The notes under the pieces are model-generated. The model did not search any database and was not told where the DNA came from. It saw only the letters and a list, made by a program, of their open reading frames with translations. The position numbers and the translations under genes were made by a program. Positions 47,251-57,300 of a stretch of DNA of 64,000 nt are shown here, piece by piece. The stretch lies in NCBI RefSeq assembly GCF_000764665.1, contig NZ_JRGM01000180.1:1-64000 (forward strand), read 5' to 3'. Within the stretch, counting starts at the first letter, position 1, and every line of letters begins with the position of its first letter. The stretch is from Aeromonas lacus. Its GTDB lineage: Bacteria > Pseudomonadota > Gammaproteobacteria > Enterobacterales > Aeromonadaceae.

Positions 47251-47275
47251 AGTGGGGGCCTCGGGGGCCCCTCGT
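47251..47275 (-). other. GC-rich hairpin in the sucB-sucC gap
   Basis: GGGGCC (47255) and GGCCCC (47266) form a short GC stem within a run of G and C. There is no T-run; it may tune sucCD expression by attenuation or mRNA processing. Confidence 0.35.
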
Positions 47276-47293
47276 TATCTTTCAGTTGGTTGC

Positions 47294-48481
47294 TCAGACG
47301 TCCAGCAGCAGGCGGGTCGGATCTTCCAGGAGCTCCTTGACGGAGACCAGGAAGCCTACCGATTCGCGCCCGTCGATGAGACGGTGATCGTAGGAGAGGG
47401 CCAGGTACATCATCGGCAGGATCTCGACCTTGCCGTCAACGGCCATCGGGCGATCCTGGATCTTGTGCATGCCCAGAATGGCGCTCTGGGGCGGGTTGAT
47501 GATCGGGGTGGACATCAGGGAGCCGAACACTCCACCGTTGGTGATGGTGAAGTTGCCGCCAGTCAGCTCATCCACGGTCAATTTGCCGTCGCGGCCCTTG
47601 CCGGCCAGATCCTTGATGGCCTTCTCGATGTCGGCCAGGCTCATGTTGTCGCAGTCGCGCAGTACCGGCGTCACCAGACCACGGGGGGTGGAGACGGCGA
47701 TGCTGACGTCGAAGTAGTTGTGGTAGACGATGTCGTCACCATCCAGCCCGGCGTTCACTTCCGGATAGCGCTTGAGGGACTCCACCACCGCCTTCACGTA
47801 GAAGGACATGAAGCCGAGCTTGATGCCGTGCTTCTTCTCGAAGATCTCGCCGTACTGCTTGCGCAGATCCATGATGGGCTTCATGTTGACCTCGTTGAAG
47901 GTGGTCAGCATGGCGGTGGTGTTTTTCGCTTCCAGCAGACGCTCGGCGATGCGCTTGCGCAGACGGGTCATCGGCACCCGCTTCTCGCTGCGACCGGCCA
48001 GTGCGGCAACCGGTGCGACCGGAGCAGCAGCAACCGGAGCGGCTGCGGCAGGCTTGCTCAGCGCCTTGATGTAGGCTTCCACATCATCCTTGGTGATGCG
48101 ACCGCCCTTGCCGGTGCCGGTCAGCTTGGCCACGTCGATGTCGTGCTCGCCAATCAGACGACGCACGGAGGGGCTCAGGCCATCGGCACCATCATCGGCA
48201 ACCGCTTCAGCCGGCTTCTCTTTGGTCTCTTCACCGGCCACGGCAGCCGCCTTGATGGTGGCGATCAGCTGGCGGGAGAGGACGGTTGCCCCCTCTGCCT
48301 GCAGGATGTCGCCCAGCACGCCAGCTTGCGGTGCCGGCACTTCCAGCACCACCTTGTCGGTTTCGATGTCGACCAGCACTTCATCACGGGCAACCAGATC
48401 ACCCGGCTTCTTGTGCCAGGTGGCAATGGTGGCATCCGCCACTGATTCCGGCAGGTCCGGTACCTTGATCTCGATAGTCAT
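47294..48481 (-). CDS. sucB: 2-oxoglutarate dehydrogenase E2, dihydrolipoyl succinyltransferase
   Basis: The 395-residue E2 core has one N-terminal lipoyl domain (lipoyl lysine in [13 protein letters not shown], about residue 43). An Ala/Pro-rich linker, an E3-binding domain ([19 protein letters not shown], about 105-125) and another Ala/Pro-rich linker ([13 protein letters not shown]) follow. The catalytic acyltransferase domain (about 165-395) has the active HRLIDGRE motif near the C-terminus. It lies 33 bases after sucA. Confidence 0.96.
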   Translation of the reverse strand: MTIEIKVPDLPESVADATIATWHKKPGDLVARDEVLVDIETDKVVLEVPAPQAGVLGDILQAEGATVLSRQLIATIKAAAVAGEETKEKPAEAVADDGADGLSPSVRRLIGEHDIDVAKLTGTGKGGRITKDDVEAYIKALSKPAAAAPVAAAPVAPVAALAGRSEKRVPMTRLRKRIAERLLEAKNTTAMLTTFNEVNMKPIMDLRKQYGEIFEKKHGIKLGFMSFYVKAVVESLKRYPEVNAGLDGDDIVYHNYFDVSIAVSTPRGLVTPVLRDCDNMSLADIEKAIKDLAGKGRDGKLTVDELTGGNFTITNGGVFGSLMSTPIINPPQSAILGMHKIQDRPMAVDGKVEILPMMYLALSYDHRLIDGRESVGFLVSVKELLEDPTRLLLDV

Positions 48482-48514
48482 CTAATCAGTTCCTTGTTAC
48501 TTCTTGTTCAGGGC

Positions 48515-51325
48515 TTAGGCCAGAGTAAGGGCATCTTCCACCAAGGCTTTCTGCTGCTTGGCGTGGACGGACATGTAACCAACCGCCGGCGAGGCGGACG
48601 CCGGGCGACCGGCATAACGCAGGGTGGCTCCGGTCGGCAGCACGTCATCGTAGTTGTGACGGGTGCAGTACCAGGCGCCCTGGTTTTGCGGCTCTTCCTG
48701 ACACCAGACAAAATCGGTGACGTGGCTGTAATCGGCCAGAATGGCGCGCACTTCCTCTTCCGGGAAGGGGTAAAGCTGTTCGATACGCACGATCGCCACA
48801 TCCTTCTGCTCCGCCTTGCGACGGGCTTCGAGCAGGTCGTAATAGACCTTGCCGGAGCAGAATACCACCCGCTTGACCGCTTTCGGATCCAGCGCGTCGA
48901 TCTCGCCGATGGCGTTCTGGAAGGTGCCTTCCGCCAGATCTTCGAGCTTGCTCACCGCCAGCGGATGGCGCAGCAGGGATTTGGGGGTCATCACGATGAG
49001 CGGACGGCGCATCGGGCGCACTACCTGACGGCGCAGCATGTGGAATACCTGAGCCGGGGTTGAGGGGACGCACACCTGCATGTTGTGCTGGGCGCACATC
49101 TGCAGATAACGCTCCAGACGGGCGGAGGAGTGCTCCGGCCCCTGCCCCTCGTAACCGTGCGGCAGCAACATGGTCAGGCCGCACATCCGGCCCCACTTCT
49201 GCTCGCCGGAGGAGAGGAACTGGTCGACTACCACCTGGGCACAGTTGGCGAAGTCACCGAACTGGGCTTCCCAGATGGTGAGGCCGGCCGGCTCGGCGCT
49301 GGCGTAGCCATATTCAAAGGCCAGTACCGCGTTCTCGGTCAGTACCGAGTCATAAATCTCGAACGGCCCCTGCTCGTCGTGCAGGTTGCACAGCGGGGTG
49401 TAGGTGCTGGCATCGGTCTGGTTGTGCAGCACGGCGTGGCGGTGGAAGAAGGTGCCACGGCCGGAGTCTTCACCGGTAAAGCGGATGCGGGAACCCTTGT
49501 CCACCAGGGTGGCGTAGGCCAGGGTCTCGGCAAAGCCCCAGTCCACCAGCTTCTCGCCGGCAGCCATCAGACGACGGTCTTCGTAAATCTTCTCGACCTG
49601 ACGCTGCAGCACGTGGGTAGCCGGATACTGGCTCACCCGCTCGCCGAGGGCTTTGAGGTGATCCATCGGTACTGTGCTGTCATAGGCCATGTTCCAGTCG
49701 TGGCCGAGATAAGGGGTCCAGTCGACGGAATGCAACTCCATCGGCCGCCACTCCTTGCTCACCCGCTCGCCGCGATCCAGTGCTTCGCGATACTCGTTGA
49801 CCAGCGTCGTCGCCTGCTCCTGGGCAATGCTCCCCTCGGCCACCAGCTGATCGGCGTAGATCTTGCGCGGGGTCGGGTGCTGCTTGATCTTCTGGTACAT
49901 CAAGGGCTGGGTCGCGTTCGGCTCGTCGGCCTCGTTGTGGCCATGACGACGGTAGCAAACCAGTTCGATCACCACGTCGCGCTTGAAGGTGTTGCGATAA
50001 TCGAGCGCAATCTGGGTCACCAGCACCACGGCTTCCGGGTCGTCACCGTTGACGTGCAGCACCGGCGCCTGCACCGCCTTGGCGATGTCGGTGCAATATT
50101 CGGTGGAGCGCAGGTCACGGTGATAGGAGGTGGTGAAACCGACCTGGTTGTTGATGACGATGCGCACCGTCCCGCCTACGCCATAAGCGCGGGTCAGAGA
50201 CATGTTGAAGGTCTCGGCCACCACGCCCTGACCGGCCATGGCCGAGTCACCGTGGATGGTGATGGGCAGCACGCTGGAACCATCCTTGTCACCGCGACGA
50301 TCCATGCGGGCACGCACCGAGCCGATGACCACCGGGTTGACGATCTCGAGGTGAGACGGGTTGAAGGCAAGCGCCAGATGGACGTTGCCGCCCGGGGTGG
50401 CGAAGTCGGAGGAGAAGCCCATGTGGTACTTCACGTCGCCCGTGCCCCAGGATTCGCCGTGTTTGCCGGCAAACTCGTCGAACAGGTCCTGAGCGCGTTT
50501 GCCCAGCACGTTGATCAGCACGTTGAGGCGACCGCGGTGGGCCATACCGATAACGGCCTCTTTGCAGCCCTGCTCACCGGCGCGACGGATCAGCTCTTTC
50601 AGCATGGGGATCATGGCGTCGCCACCTTCCAGCGAGAAGCGCTTGGCTCCCGGGAACTTGGCACCCAGATATTTTTCCAGCCCTTCGGCGGCGGTCAGGT
50701 TGTCGAGGAAGCGGGTCTTCTCTTCGAGGGTGTAGCTCCCCTTCCCTTCAATGGATTCAAGACGCTGTTGCAGCCAGCGCTTCTCCTCGGTCGAGGTGAG
50801 GTGCATGTAGTCGGCGCCGATGGAGCCGCAATAGGTCTTCTTCAGCGAGGCGTAGAGATCGGAGAGCACCATGGTCTCGCGACCGATGGCGTAGGAGCCC
50901 ACATTGAAGGTGGCCTCCATGTCTGCGCCCTGCAGGTTGTGGAATGCCGGATCCAGTTCGGCGACGGTATCGCGCTGCCACAGACCGAGCGGGTCCAGAT
51001 TGGCATTCTGGTGACCACGGAAACGGAACGCGTTGATCAGTTGCAGTACCCGCACCTGCTTGGCATCCACTTGCGGATCGGAGACAGGCGCGCTGTAACG
51101 GGAGGGATCCTTGGCCAGACGACGGAAATAATCGCGGACCTGGGAGTGGGGTTGTTCGACCGCATGGCCATTGACCTGGGGCAGCTCGCTAAACAGGCTG
51201 CGCCACTCATCGGATACGGAGTCAGGATTTTCCAGGAAGGATTCGTACAAATCCTCAATGTAGCTTGCATTCGCACCAGCCAGGTGAGATGACTCCAACC
51301 AGGCCTTCATCACGCCGTTATGCAT
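48515..51325 (-). CDS. sucA: 2-oxoglutarate dehydrogenase E1 component
   Basis: The 936-residue thiamine diphosphate enzyme (E. coli 933) decarboxylates 2-oxoglutarate and passes the succinyl group to SucB. The N-terminal E2-binding segment includes SYIEDLYESFLENP (about 20-33). VIGMAHRGRLNVL (about 260) and GDSAMAGQGVVAET are ThDP-domain signatures, and HRRGHNEADEP-like YRRHGHNEADEP contributes the cofactor site. It follows sdhB after 114 bases that contain a hairpin. Confidence 0.96.
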   Translation of the reverse strand: MHNGVMKAWLESSHLAGANASYIEDLYESFLENPDSVSDEWRSLFSELPQVNGHAVEQPHSQVRDYFRRLAKDPSRYSAPVSDPQVDAKQVRVLQLINAFRFRGHQNANLDPLGLWQRDTVAELDPAFHNLQGADMEATFNVGSYAIGRETMVLSDLYASLKKTYCGSIGADYMHLTSTEEKRWLQQRLESIEGKGSYTLEEKTRFLDNLTAAEGLEKYLGAKFPGAKRFSLEGGDAMIPMLKELIRRAGEQGCKEAVIGMAHRGRLNVLINVLGKRAQDLFDEFAGKHGESWGTGDVKYHMGFSSDFATPGGNVHLALAFNPSHLEIVNPVVIGSVRARMDRRGDKDGSSVLPITIHGDSAMAGQGVVAETFNMSLTRAYGVGGTVRIVINNQVGFTTSYHRDLRSTEYCTDIAKAVQAPVLHVNGDDPEAVVLVTQIALDYRNTFKRDVVIELVCYRRHGHNEADEPNATQPLMYQKIKQHPTPRKIYADQLVAEGSIAQEQATTLVNEYREALDRGERVSKEWRPMELHSVDWTPYLGHDWNMAYDSTVPMDHLKALGERVSQYPATHVLQRQVEKIYEDRRLMAAGEKLVDWGFAETLAYATLVDKGSRIRFTGEDSGRGTFFHRHAVLHNQTDASTYTPLCNLHDEQGPFEIYDSVLTENAVLAFEYGYASAEPAGLTIWEAQFGDFANCAQVVVDQFLSSGEQKWGRMCGLTMLLPHGYEGQGPEHSSARLERYLQMCAQHNMQVCVPSTPAQVFHMLRRQVVRPMRRPLIVMTPKSLLRHPLAVSKLEDLAEGTFQNAIGEIDALDPKAVKRVVFCSGKVYYDLLEARRKAEQKDVAIVRIEQLYPFPEEEVRAILADYSHVTDFVWCQEEPQNQGAWYCTRHNYDDVLPTGATLRYAGRPASASPAVGYMSVHAKQQKALVEDALTLA

Positions 51326-51374
51326 TTCTATCCCTTGTACTTCTTGTTACTGCTACGCAGCTTGTAGGGTTCAA

Positions 51375-51405
51375 ACAGCCATCCTGCCACGGGTGGGATG
51401 GCTGT
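51375..51405 (-). other. hairpin between sdhB and sucA
   Basis: ACAGCCATCC and GGATGGCTGT form a perfect 10-bp stem around an 11-base loop, 35 bases after the sdhB stop. On the minus strand only TTT follows. A partial terminator or processing site between sdhCDAB and sucABCD is likely. Confidence 0.55.
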
Positions 51406-51439
51406 CCGGAAGCAGGGCCGACCTTGGCCGGCCCGAATA

Positions 51440-52156
51440 CTAAACAGCCCGATTGAGCAACATCGACTTGATCTGGCCAATCGCCTTGGTCGGGTTCAAG
51501 CCTTTCGGACAGACGTTCACGCAGTTCATGATGCCGTGGCAACGGAACACGCTGAAGGCGTCATCCAGATTACCCAGTCGCTCGGTGGTCGCGGTGTCGC
51601 GGCTGTCAGCCAGCCAGCGGTAGGCGGCAAGCAGCCCGGCCGGACCGATGAACTTGTCGGGGTTCCACCAGAAGGAGGGGCACGAAGTGGAGCAGCAGGC
51701 ACAGAGAATGCACTCGTACAGGCCATCCAGCTTGGCGCGCTCTTCGGGGGATTGCAGGTGCTCACGCACCGGCGGCAACTTCTCTTCATTGATGAGGAAG
51801 GGTTTGACCTTCTCCCACTGGGTGTAGAACTGGGTCATGTCGATCACCAGATCGCGGATCACCGGCAGGCCTGGCAAGGGGCGGATAACGACGTTATTGC
51901 CCTTTTTCAGCAGATCGGAGAGCGGGGTGATGCAGGCAAGACCGTTCTTGCCATTCATGTTGAGACCGTCTGATCCACAGACCCCTTCGCGGCAAGAGCG
52001 GCGAAAGGCGAGTGTGGGGTCCAGCTCTTTCAACTGGATCAGTGCGTCGAGCACCATCATGTCGGAACCTTCAGGAATATCAAGACGATATTCCTTCATA
52101 TAAGGGACGTTATCAACATCCGGATTGTATCTGTAGACAGAGAAAGTGACGTTCAT
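51440..52156 (-). CDS. sdhB: succinate dehydrogenase iron-sulfur subunit
   Basis: The 238-residue subunit (E. coli 238) carries the three Fe-S centres. The 2Fe-2S cysteines are in CREGVCGSDGLNMNGKNGLAC-like segments (about 55-75), and the 4Fe-4S and 3Fe-4S ligands are in CILCACCSTSCPS (about 149) and CHGIMNCVNVCPKG (about 206). It transfers electrons from SdhA to ubiquinone at SdhCD. It starts 17 bases after sdhA. Confidence 0.97.
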   Translation of the reverse strand: MNVTFSVYRYNPDVDNVPYMKEYRLDIPEGSDMMVLDALIQLKELDPTLAFRRSCREGVCGSDGLNMNGKNGLACITPLSDLLKKGNNVVIRPLPGLPVIRDLVIDMTQFYTQWEKVKPFLINEEKLPPVREHLQSPEERAKLDGLYECILCACCSTSCPSFWWNPDKFIGPAGLLAAYRWLADSRDTATTERLGNLDDAFSVFRCHGIMNCVNVCPKGLNPTKAIGQIKSMLLNRAV

Positions 52157-52173
52157 AGGGCTTGGCTCCGCAA

Positions 52174-53940
52174 TCAGTAAGTCCGGACCTTGGGCGGGAA
52201 CGCCTCACGGGTCTTGGGTGACATGTTGACAGCGCGACGGGTCATGGACTCGGTGTCCGGGTGATAGAGGCTGTGACACAGCCAGCTCTCGTCGTCGCGA
52301 TCCGGGAAGTCAAAGCGGCTGTGAGCTCCGCGACTCTCGGTACGGAAGTTGGCCGCCACCGCAGTGGCAAACGCCGTCTCCATCAGGTTGTCCAGCTCCA
52401 GACACTCGATGCGCTGGGTGTTGAACTCTTTGGCGGTGTCATCCAGACGGGCATTTTTCAGGCGCTCGCGGATCAGCTTCAGCTCCGCCAACCCTTCAGC
52501 CATGGCATCCCCTTCGCGGAACACCGAGAAGTTGTTCTGCATGCAGCGCTGCAAGTCTTTGCGGATCTGCACCGGGTCTTCGCCGTCACGGCAATTTTCC
52601 CAGCGGTTGAAGCGGGCCAGTGCGGCATCGATGTCGGATTCGGACGCTTCGCGGCCGTGCTCCATCTCGCCCAGGGTGTTGACCAGATGCATGCCAGCGG
52701 CGCGACCAAACACCACCAGATCCAGCAGGGAGTTGCCACCCAGACGGTTGGCGCCGTGTACCGAGACGCAGGCAATTTCGCCGACCGCAAACAGGCCGAC
52801 CACCGGCACGTCATTGCCATCTTTGTCTTGCGCCAGACACTGGCCATTCACGTTGGTCGGCACGCCGCCCATCATGTAGTGGCAGGTCGGGATGATTGGA
52901 ATAGGCTCTTTGACCGGATCCACGTGGGCGAAGGTGCGAGAGAGCTCGCAGATGCCCGGCAGACGGGATTCCAGTACCTCTTTGCCGAGGTGATCCAGCT
53001 TGAGCTTGATGTGCGGGCCCCAAGGACCATCACAGCCACGCCCTTCGCGGATCTCGATCATGATGGAGCGGGCCACCACGTCGCGACCGGCCAGATCCTT
53101 GGCGTTGGGGGCATAACGCTCCATGAAGCGCTCGCCATCTTTATTGAGCAGATAACCGCCTTCACCACGGCACCCTTCGGTCACCAGCACGCCTGCCCCG
53201 GCGATGCCGGTCGGGTGGAACTGCCAGAACTCCATGTCCTGCACCCCTACCCCGGCGCGCAGCGCCATGCCGACGCCGTCACCTGTGTTGATGTGGGCAT
53301 TGGTGGTGGACTGGTAGATACGACCGGCACCGCCGGTGGCCAGCACGGTGGCCTTGGCCTTGAAGTAGACCACTTCGCCGCTCTCCATATCGATGGCGGT
53401 ACAGCCAACGATGTGACCGTCCTGGTTTTTCACCAGATCCAGCGCGTACCACTCGGAGAAGACGGTGGTCTTGTTCTTGACGTTCTGTTGATAGAGGGTG
53501 TGCAGCAGGGCGTGGCCGGTACGGTCGGCCGCAGCCGCAGTACGGGCAGCCTGCTCGCCACCGAAATTCTTGGACTGACCGCCAAACGGACGCTGGTAGA
53601 CAGTGCCGTTGTCGAAACGGGAGAAGGGCAAGCCCATGTTCTCCAGCTCATAGATGGCTTCAGGGCCGGTCTTGCACATGTACTCGATGGCTTCCTGATC
53701 ACCGATGTAATCGGAGCCTTTTACGGTGTCATACATGTGCCACTGCCAGTTGTCGTCGTGGGCATTGCCCAGCGCAACCGTGATGCCACCCTGGGCGGAG
53801 ACAGTGTGAGAACGGGTCGGGAAGACCTTGGACAACAGAGCGCAGCTCTTGCCGGACTGGGCAATCTGCAGCGCGGCGCGCATGCCGGCACCACCGGCAC
53901 CAATCACGACCGCATCAAATTCACGAGTTGGAATAGTCAC
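52174..53940 (-). CDS. sdhA: succinate dehydrogenase flavoprotein subunit
   Basis: The subunit carries covalent FAD and oxidises succinate to fumarate. [11 protein letters not shown] binds the dinucleotide, and [10 protein letters not shown] contains the FAD-linked histidine. HPTGIAGAG and [12 protein letters not shown] include active-site residues. The frame opens at GTG 53949, but GTG 53940 (reading [12 protein letters not shown]) starts one base after the sdhD stop and gives 588 residues, identical to E. coli SdhA, so it is preferred. Both candidate starts are GTG with weak ribosome sites, implying translation coupled to sdhD. Confidence 0.96.
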   Translation of the reverse strand: MTIPTREFDAVVIGAGGAGMRAALQIAQSGKSCALLSKVFPTRSHTVSAQGGITVALGNAHDDNWQWHMYDTVKGSDYIGDQEAIEYMCKTGPEAIYELENMGLPFSRFDNGTVYQRPFGGQSKNFGGEQAARTAAAADRTGHALLHTLYQQNVKNKTTVFSEWYALDLVKNQDGHIVGCTAIDMESGEVVYFKAKATVLATGGAGRIYQSTTNAHINTGDGVGMALRAGVGVQDMEFWQFHPTGIAGAGVLVTEGCRGEGGYLLNKDGERFMERYAPNAKDLAGRDVVARSIMIEIREGRGCDGPWGPHIKLKLDHLGKEVLESRLPGICELSRTFAHVDPVKEPIPIIPTCHYMMGGVPTNVNGQCLAQDKDGNDVPVVGLFAVGEIACVSVHGANRLGGNSLLDLVVFGRAAGMHLVNTLGEMEHGREASESDIDAALARFNRWENCRDGEDPVQIRKDLQRCMQNNFSVFREGDAMAEGLAELKLIRERLKNARLDDTAKEFNTQRIECLELDNLMETAFATAVAANFRTESRGAHSRFDFPDRDDESWLCHSLYHPDTESMTRRAVNMSPKTREAFPPKVRTY

Positions 53941-53941
53941 C

Positions 53942-54286
53942 TTACACACCCCACAGCACGACGAAACCCGTCATCAGATAGACAAACAGCACCACGACCA
54001 GCGCGAACTGCAGCGCACCGCGCAATCCCACTGGCTTGATATAGTCGGTCAGCACCTGCCACAAACCGATCCATGCATGGATCAATACGCACAGCAGAGC
54101 CAACAGGGTGAAGACCTTGGTGAAGGTGTTGGCGAAAAAGCCGGTCCACACCTCGTAGGTGATGTCGTTAAACGCGACAAAACCGACCAGATAGAGGACA
54201 TAACAGGTCATGATGAGGGCGGTGGCGCGGATCAGGATGTAATCGTGTACGCCGCTGCGCCCGAAGGTTGCAGAATTGGTTACCAT
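53942..54286 (-). CDS. sdhD: succinate dehydrogenase membrane anchor subunit D
   Basis: The 114-residue anchor (E. coli 115) has three transmembrane helices and the quinone/heme-site region [21 protein letters not shown] 54286 ([16 protein letters not shown]) overlaps the end of sdhC by 7 bases; the longer open frame to 54445 lies within sdhC and is not used. SdhC and SdhD together bind heme b and ubiquinone. Confidence 0.95.
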   Translation of the reverse strand: MVTNSATFGRSGVHDYILIRATALIMTCYVLYLVGFVAFNDITYEVWTGFFANTFTKVFTLLALLCVLIHAWIGLWQVLTDYIKPVGLRGALQFALVVVLFVYLMTGFVVLWGV

Positions 54287-54657
54287 ACAAGCACTCCCGC
54301 CAATACTGCCAGAACCGCGGTGATCACGAAGGCCACACGGGCGCTCTGATTGCCGGATTCCAGCTCTTCCCAATAGCCCATATCCATGACCAGATGACGC
54401 AGACCACCCACAATGTGGTAAGCCAGCGCAGTCAGGATCCCCCACAGCACGAGTTTGACCAGGAAGTTGTCCATGATGGCAACCACGGTTTCAAACCCTT
54501 CGGGAGAGGCGAGTGAAGTACCAAGCATCCACAGCAAGATGCCCAGTGCAACAAAGGTAATGACCCCTGAAACACGGTGCAGGATGGATGCAATGGCAGT
54601 GACAGGAAAGCTGATCGTCTGTAGGTCGAGGTTGACCGGTCTCTGTTTGTTTTTCAC
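54280..54657 (-). CDS. sdhC: succinate dehydrogenase cytochrome b556 subunit C
   Basis: The 125-residue anchor has three transmembrane helices. [20 protein letters not shown] and [12 protein letters not shown] at the N-terminus match E. coli SdhC, and the heme-ligand region [16 protein letters not shown] is intact. The start is uncertain: GTG 54657 (MKNKQRPV) aligns best with E. coli, while the frame also allows GTG 54684. It is the first gene of sdhCDAB-sucABCD. Confidence 0.93.
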   Translation of the reverse strand: MKNKQRPVNLDLQTISFPVTAIASILHRVSGVITFVALGILLWMLGTSLASPEGFETVVAIMDNFLVKLVLWGILTALAYHIVGGLRHLVMDMGYWEELESGNQSARVAFVITAVLAVLAGVLVW

Positions 54658-54842
54658 GCTTGCCCACTCAGCTCCATTGAGCACGTTAGTTATTGTTTTA
54701 ACTCGTTTCTGAGGGCACGGGATGGTGATTGTTGGTTATTTGTTACCAAAACACTCTGAAAAAGCCAAAAATCCGGTTTTCGGTTTCACATCAGGCTTTG
54801 CCAAAGCGTTTCAAACACCCGCAGCCATGACCCACGTGGCGC

Positions 54843-54871
54843 AGTATATCGGCGGGCTTAACCGAAGACAA
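54843..54871 (-). promoter_or_regulatory. candidate sdhC promoter
   Basis: On the minus strand TTGTCT (54866-54871) and TATACT (54843-54848) are spaced by 17 bases. This would give a leader of roughly 180 bases before sdhC, similar to the long sdh leader of E. coli targeted by small RNAs. Confidence 0.5.
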
Positions 54872-54924
54872 TCAAATAGCTACAAAGAAAACACAAAACC
54901 GCAAACCTGATCGCATATTTTATT

Positions 54925-54939
54925 TAACATTTAATTAAT
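54925..54939. promoter_or_regulatory. ArcA box in the sdhC-gltA control region
   Basis: Read on the minus strand, ATTAATTAAATGTTA matches the ArcA-P consensus GTTAATTAAATGTTA at 14 of 15 positions. It lies between the divergent sdh and gltA promoters, where ArcA represses both in E. coli under low oxygen. Confidence 0.75.
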
Positions 54940-54954
54940 GGCCATCCAGCAAAA

Positions 54955-54984
54955 TTGACATTGATAGGGAACTCTGTTTCAAAT
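54955..54984 (+). promoter_or_regulatory. candidate gltA promoter
   Basis: TTGACA (54955) and TCAAAT (54979) are spaced by 18 bases, 107 bases before the gltA ATG. The ArcA box ends 15 bases upstream of the -35. Confidence 0.55.
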
Positions 54985-55090
54985 AAGGCGCTCCAGCCAC
55001 CTCGGTATGGGTAACAACCTTTGCCAGCGTCATAAAAGTCGTAATAGAGTAGGACTGGAACCAAATTATAAAGAGCAAAGGAGACGTGCT

Positions 55091-56377
55091 ATGGCTGATA
55101 AAATAGCCACCCTACACCTGCCCGGGAAAGATCCGGTTGAATTGCCGATCCTCTCCGGAACAGTCGGACCGGATGTCATTGATGTCAGAAAACTGGGTGC
55201 ACAAGGGTATTTCACCTTTGACCCGGGCTTCATGGCGACCGGTTCTTGCAAGTCCGCCATTACCTATATCGACGGGGATCAGGGTGTCTTGCTGCACCGT
55301 GGTTACCCGATTGCCCAGTTGGCCAAAGAGTCCAACTACCTCGAAGTCTGCTACATCCTGCTCTACGGCGAGGCGCCGACCAAGGCCCAGTTCGCCGAAT
55401 TCCAACGCACCGTAACCCGTCACACCATGGTGCACGAGCAGATCGCCTTCTTCTTCCGCGGCTTCCGTCGTGACTCCCACCCCATGGCCATCATGTGTGG
55501 CGTGGTGGGTGCCCTCTCCGCTTTCTATCACGACGCCCTCGATATCAATAACGAACAGCATCGCGAGATCTGCGCCTTCCGCCTGCTCTCCAAGATGCCG
55601 ACCCTGGCCGCCATGTGCTTCAAGTACTCCATCGGCCAGCCGTTCATGCAACCGCGTAACGCCCTCTCCTACGCCGGCAACTTCCTGCACATGATGTTTG
55701 CGGTGCCGACCGAAGAGTACAAGGTCAACCCGGTGGTTGAGCGCGCCATGGATCGCATCTTCACCCTGCACGCTGATCACGAGCAGAACGCCTCTACCTC
55801 GACCGTTCGTCTGGCTGGCTCCTCCGGCGCCAACCCGTTTGCCTGTATCGCGGCCGGTATCGCCTCCCTGTGGGGCCCGGCTCACGGTGGTGCCAACGAG
55901 GCCTGCCTGCGCATGCTGGAGGAGATCGGCTCGGTGGATCGCATCCCCGAATACATCGCCCGTGCCAAGGACAAGAACGACTCGTTCCGTCTGATGGGCT
56001 TCGGTCACCGGGTCTACAAGAACTACGACCCCCGTGCCCAGGTGATGCGCGAGACCTGCCACGAGGTGCTCAAGGAGCTGCAGATCAAGGATCCGCTGCT
56101 CGACGTCGCCATGGAGCTGGAGCGCATTGCGCTCTCCGACCCCTACTTCGTCGACAAGAAGCTCTACCCGAACGTGGACTTCTACTCCGGCATCATCATG
56201 AAGGCGATCGGCATCCCGATGAACATGTTTACCGTGATCTTCGCCATCTCCCGCACCATCGGCTGGATCGCCCACTGGAACGAGTTCCACTCCGATCCGG
56301 ATGGCAAGATCGGTCGTCCGCGCCAGCTCTACATCGGTGAGCCGCTGCGCAAGTTCGTCCCGATCGACGAGCGCTAA
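55091..56377 (+). CDS. gltA: citrate synthase (type II)
   Basis: The 428-residue enzyme (E. coli 427) condenses oxaloacetate and acetyl-CoA. Catalytic regions include [15 protein letters not shown] and [14 protein letters not shown], and the N-terminal extension before [13 protein letters not shown] is typical of hexameric, NADH-sensitive type II enzymes. ATG 55091 has AGGAG eight bases before it; the frame is open to 55007 but without support. It is divergent from sdhC across a 433-base region with an ArcA box. Confidence 0.97.
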   Translation: MADKIATLHLPGKDPVELPILSGTVGPDVIDVRKLGAQGYFTFDPGFMATGSCKSAITYIDGDQGVLLHRGYPIAQLAKESNYLEVCYILLYGEAPTKAQFAEFQRTVTRHTMVHEQIAFFFRGFRRDSHPMAIMCGVVGALSAFYHDALDINNEQHREICAFRLLSKMPTLAAMCFKYSIGQPFMQPRNALSYAGNFLHMMFAVPTEEYKVNPVVERAMDRIFTLHADHEQNASTSTVRLAGSSGANPFACIAAGIASLWGPAHGGANEACLRMLEEIGSVDRIPEYIARAKDKNDSFRLMGFGHRVYKNYDPRAQVMRETCHEVLKELQIKDPLLDVAMELERIALSDPYFVDKKLYPNVDFYSGIIMKAIGIPMNMFTVIFAISRTIGWIAHWNEFHSDPDGKIGRPRQLYIGEPLRKFVPIDER

Positions 56378-56403
56378 GCGCTTGAGTCGACATGGTTTGT
56401 TAC

Positions 56404-56428
56404 AAAGGCGGTCATTGACCGCCTTTTT
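56404..56428 (+). terminator. rho-independent terminator of gltA
   Basis: AAAGGCGGTCA and TGACCGCCTTT form a perfect stem followed by TTATTTG. Confidence 0.92.
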
Positions 56429-56470
56429 ATTTGTCGCTCTAATGCCCCTTTCAATTCGAAGGAGTCCAGC

Positions 56471-56788
56471 ATGAAACCTCTGCTTGTCAGCGCCGCCCTG
56501 CTGCTCACCGCCTGTCAGGACACCACGGCCCCACAGGGTGAGACCCTCTACATCAACAGCCAGCTGGTCGATTGTGTCGGGGTCGGGCCGATGCAGTGCA
56601 TGCAGGTGCGCAGCGACGAGCAGCAGCCCTGGACGCTTTTCTATCAGCAGATCGAGGGTTTCCAGTTTGAGCCGGGCTACCAGTATCAGCTCACCGTGAG
56701 CAAGGAGCAGCTCACCAACGTGCCAGCGGATGCCTCCTCCCTGCGCTACCAGCTCATCAAGGTGGTGAGCAAGGTCGCCAGCAAGTAA
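56471..56788 (+). CDS. small DUF4377-type lipoprotein
   Basis: The 105-residue protein has a lipoprotein signal with lipobox LLTAC (Cys15). A compact domain follows with VGPMQCMQVR, IEGFQFEPGYQYQL and ASSLRYQLIKVVSK, the pattern I associate with DUF4377, a domain found alone or with HslJ-like META domains. Function is unknown; an envelope stress role is possible. AAGGAG precedes ATG 56471. It lies alone after gltA, ending at a strong bidirectional terminator. Confidence 0.82.
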   Translation: MKPLLVSAALLLTACQDTTAPQGETLYINSQLVDCVGVGPMQCMQVRSDEQQPWTLFYQQIEGFQFEPGYQYQLTVSKEQLTNVPADASSLRYQLIKVVSKVASK

Positions 56789-56800
56789 CGGCAGGATCAA

Positions 56801-56832
56801 AAACGGGGGATGGCGCAGGCCATCCCCCGTTT
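56801..56832. terminator. strong bidirectional terminator
   Basis: AAACGGGGGATGGC and GCCATCCCCCGTTT form a perfect 14-bp stem with a 4-base loop between the convergent DUF4377 and GNAT genes. Confidence 0.9.
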
Positions 56833-56850
56833 GTTATCTCACTTGAGTGA

Positions 56851-57243
56851 CTATCGCGGCGGCGAGCGGCCCGTCACGGCGAACCCCATCTTTTGGTAGA
56901 AACCCACCGCCTGCTCATTCTGCTCGTTGACGTCAACCAGCGTCGCGCCGCACTGGCTGATAGCATGTTCCACCAGCCGGCGACCCACGCCACTGCCGCG
57001 CACCGCCGGCGCCACAAACAGCATCTCTATCTTGCCATCACATAGCCCGCAAAAACCGGCAATGCGCCCCTCCTCCGTCCGGGCACAGTGCAGTGTCACC
57101 GCATCGAAGTAGTGCTCCAGAATCAGCGGCTTGAGCGCGAGGATCTCGGCCTCGGGCAGGAAGTGGTGGGTCGCCCGCACCGAGGCCTCCCACAGCTCGA
57201 TCAGGGCCGGATAATCAGCCCGGGATACAGGGACAATCTTCAT
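56851..57243 (-). CDS. GNAT-family N-acetyltransferase, YjaB-like
   Basis: The 130-residue protein has the acetyl-CoA-binding motif A, VRGSGVGRRLVEHAI (about 93-107), preceded by IEMLFVAPA and followed by VNEQNEQAVGFYQKMGF, a block close to E. coli YjaB. It stops at GRSPPR, about 15 residues earlier than YjaB (147), so the last beta strand seems missing. ATG 57243 (MKIVPVS) was preferred over the open frame to 57294. The substrate is unknown. Confidence 0.82.
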   Translation of the reverse strand: MKIVPVSRADYPALIELWEASVRATHHFLPEAEILALKPLILEHYFDAVTLHCARTEEGRIAGFCGLCDGKIEMLFVAPAVRGSGVGRRLVEHAISQCGATLVDVNEQNEQAVGFYQKMGFAVTGRSPPR

Positions 57244-57300
57244 TAAATGGCTCGATATGATAACCAGCGGGAAGAGATATCTCCCCGCTGACAAAGGTGA

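Noticed and set aside
49085-51292. 735-codon plus-strand frame opposite sucA
   Set aside because: sucA on the minus strand matches the E1 family end to end; the antisense product has the H/Q/G/V-rich composition of shadow frames.
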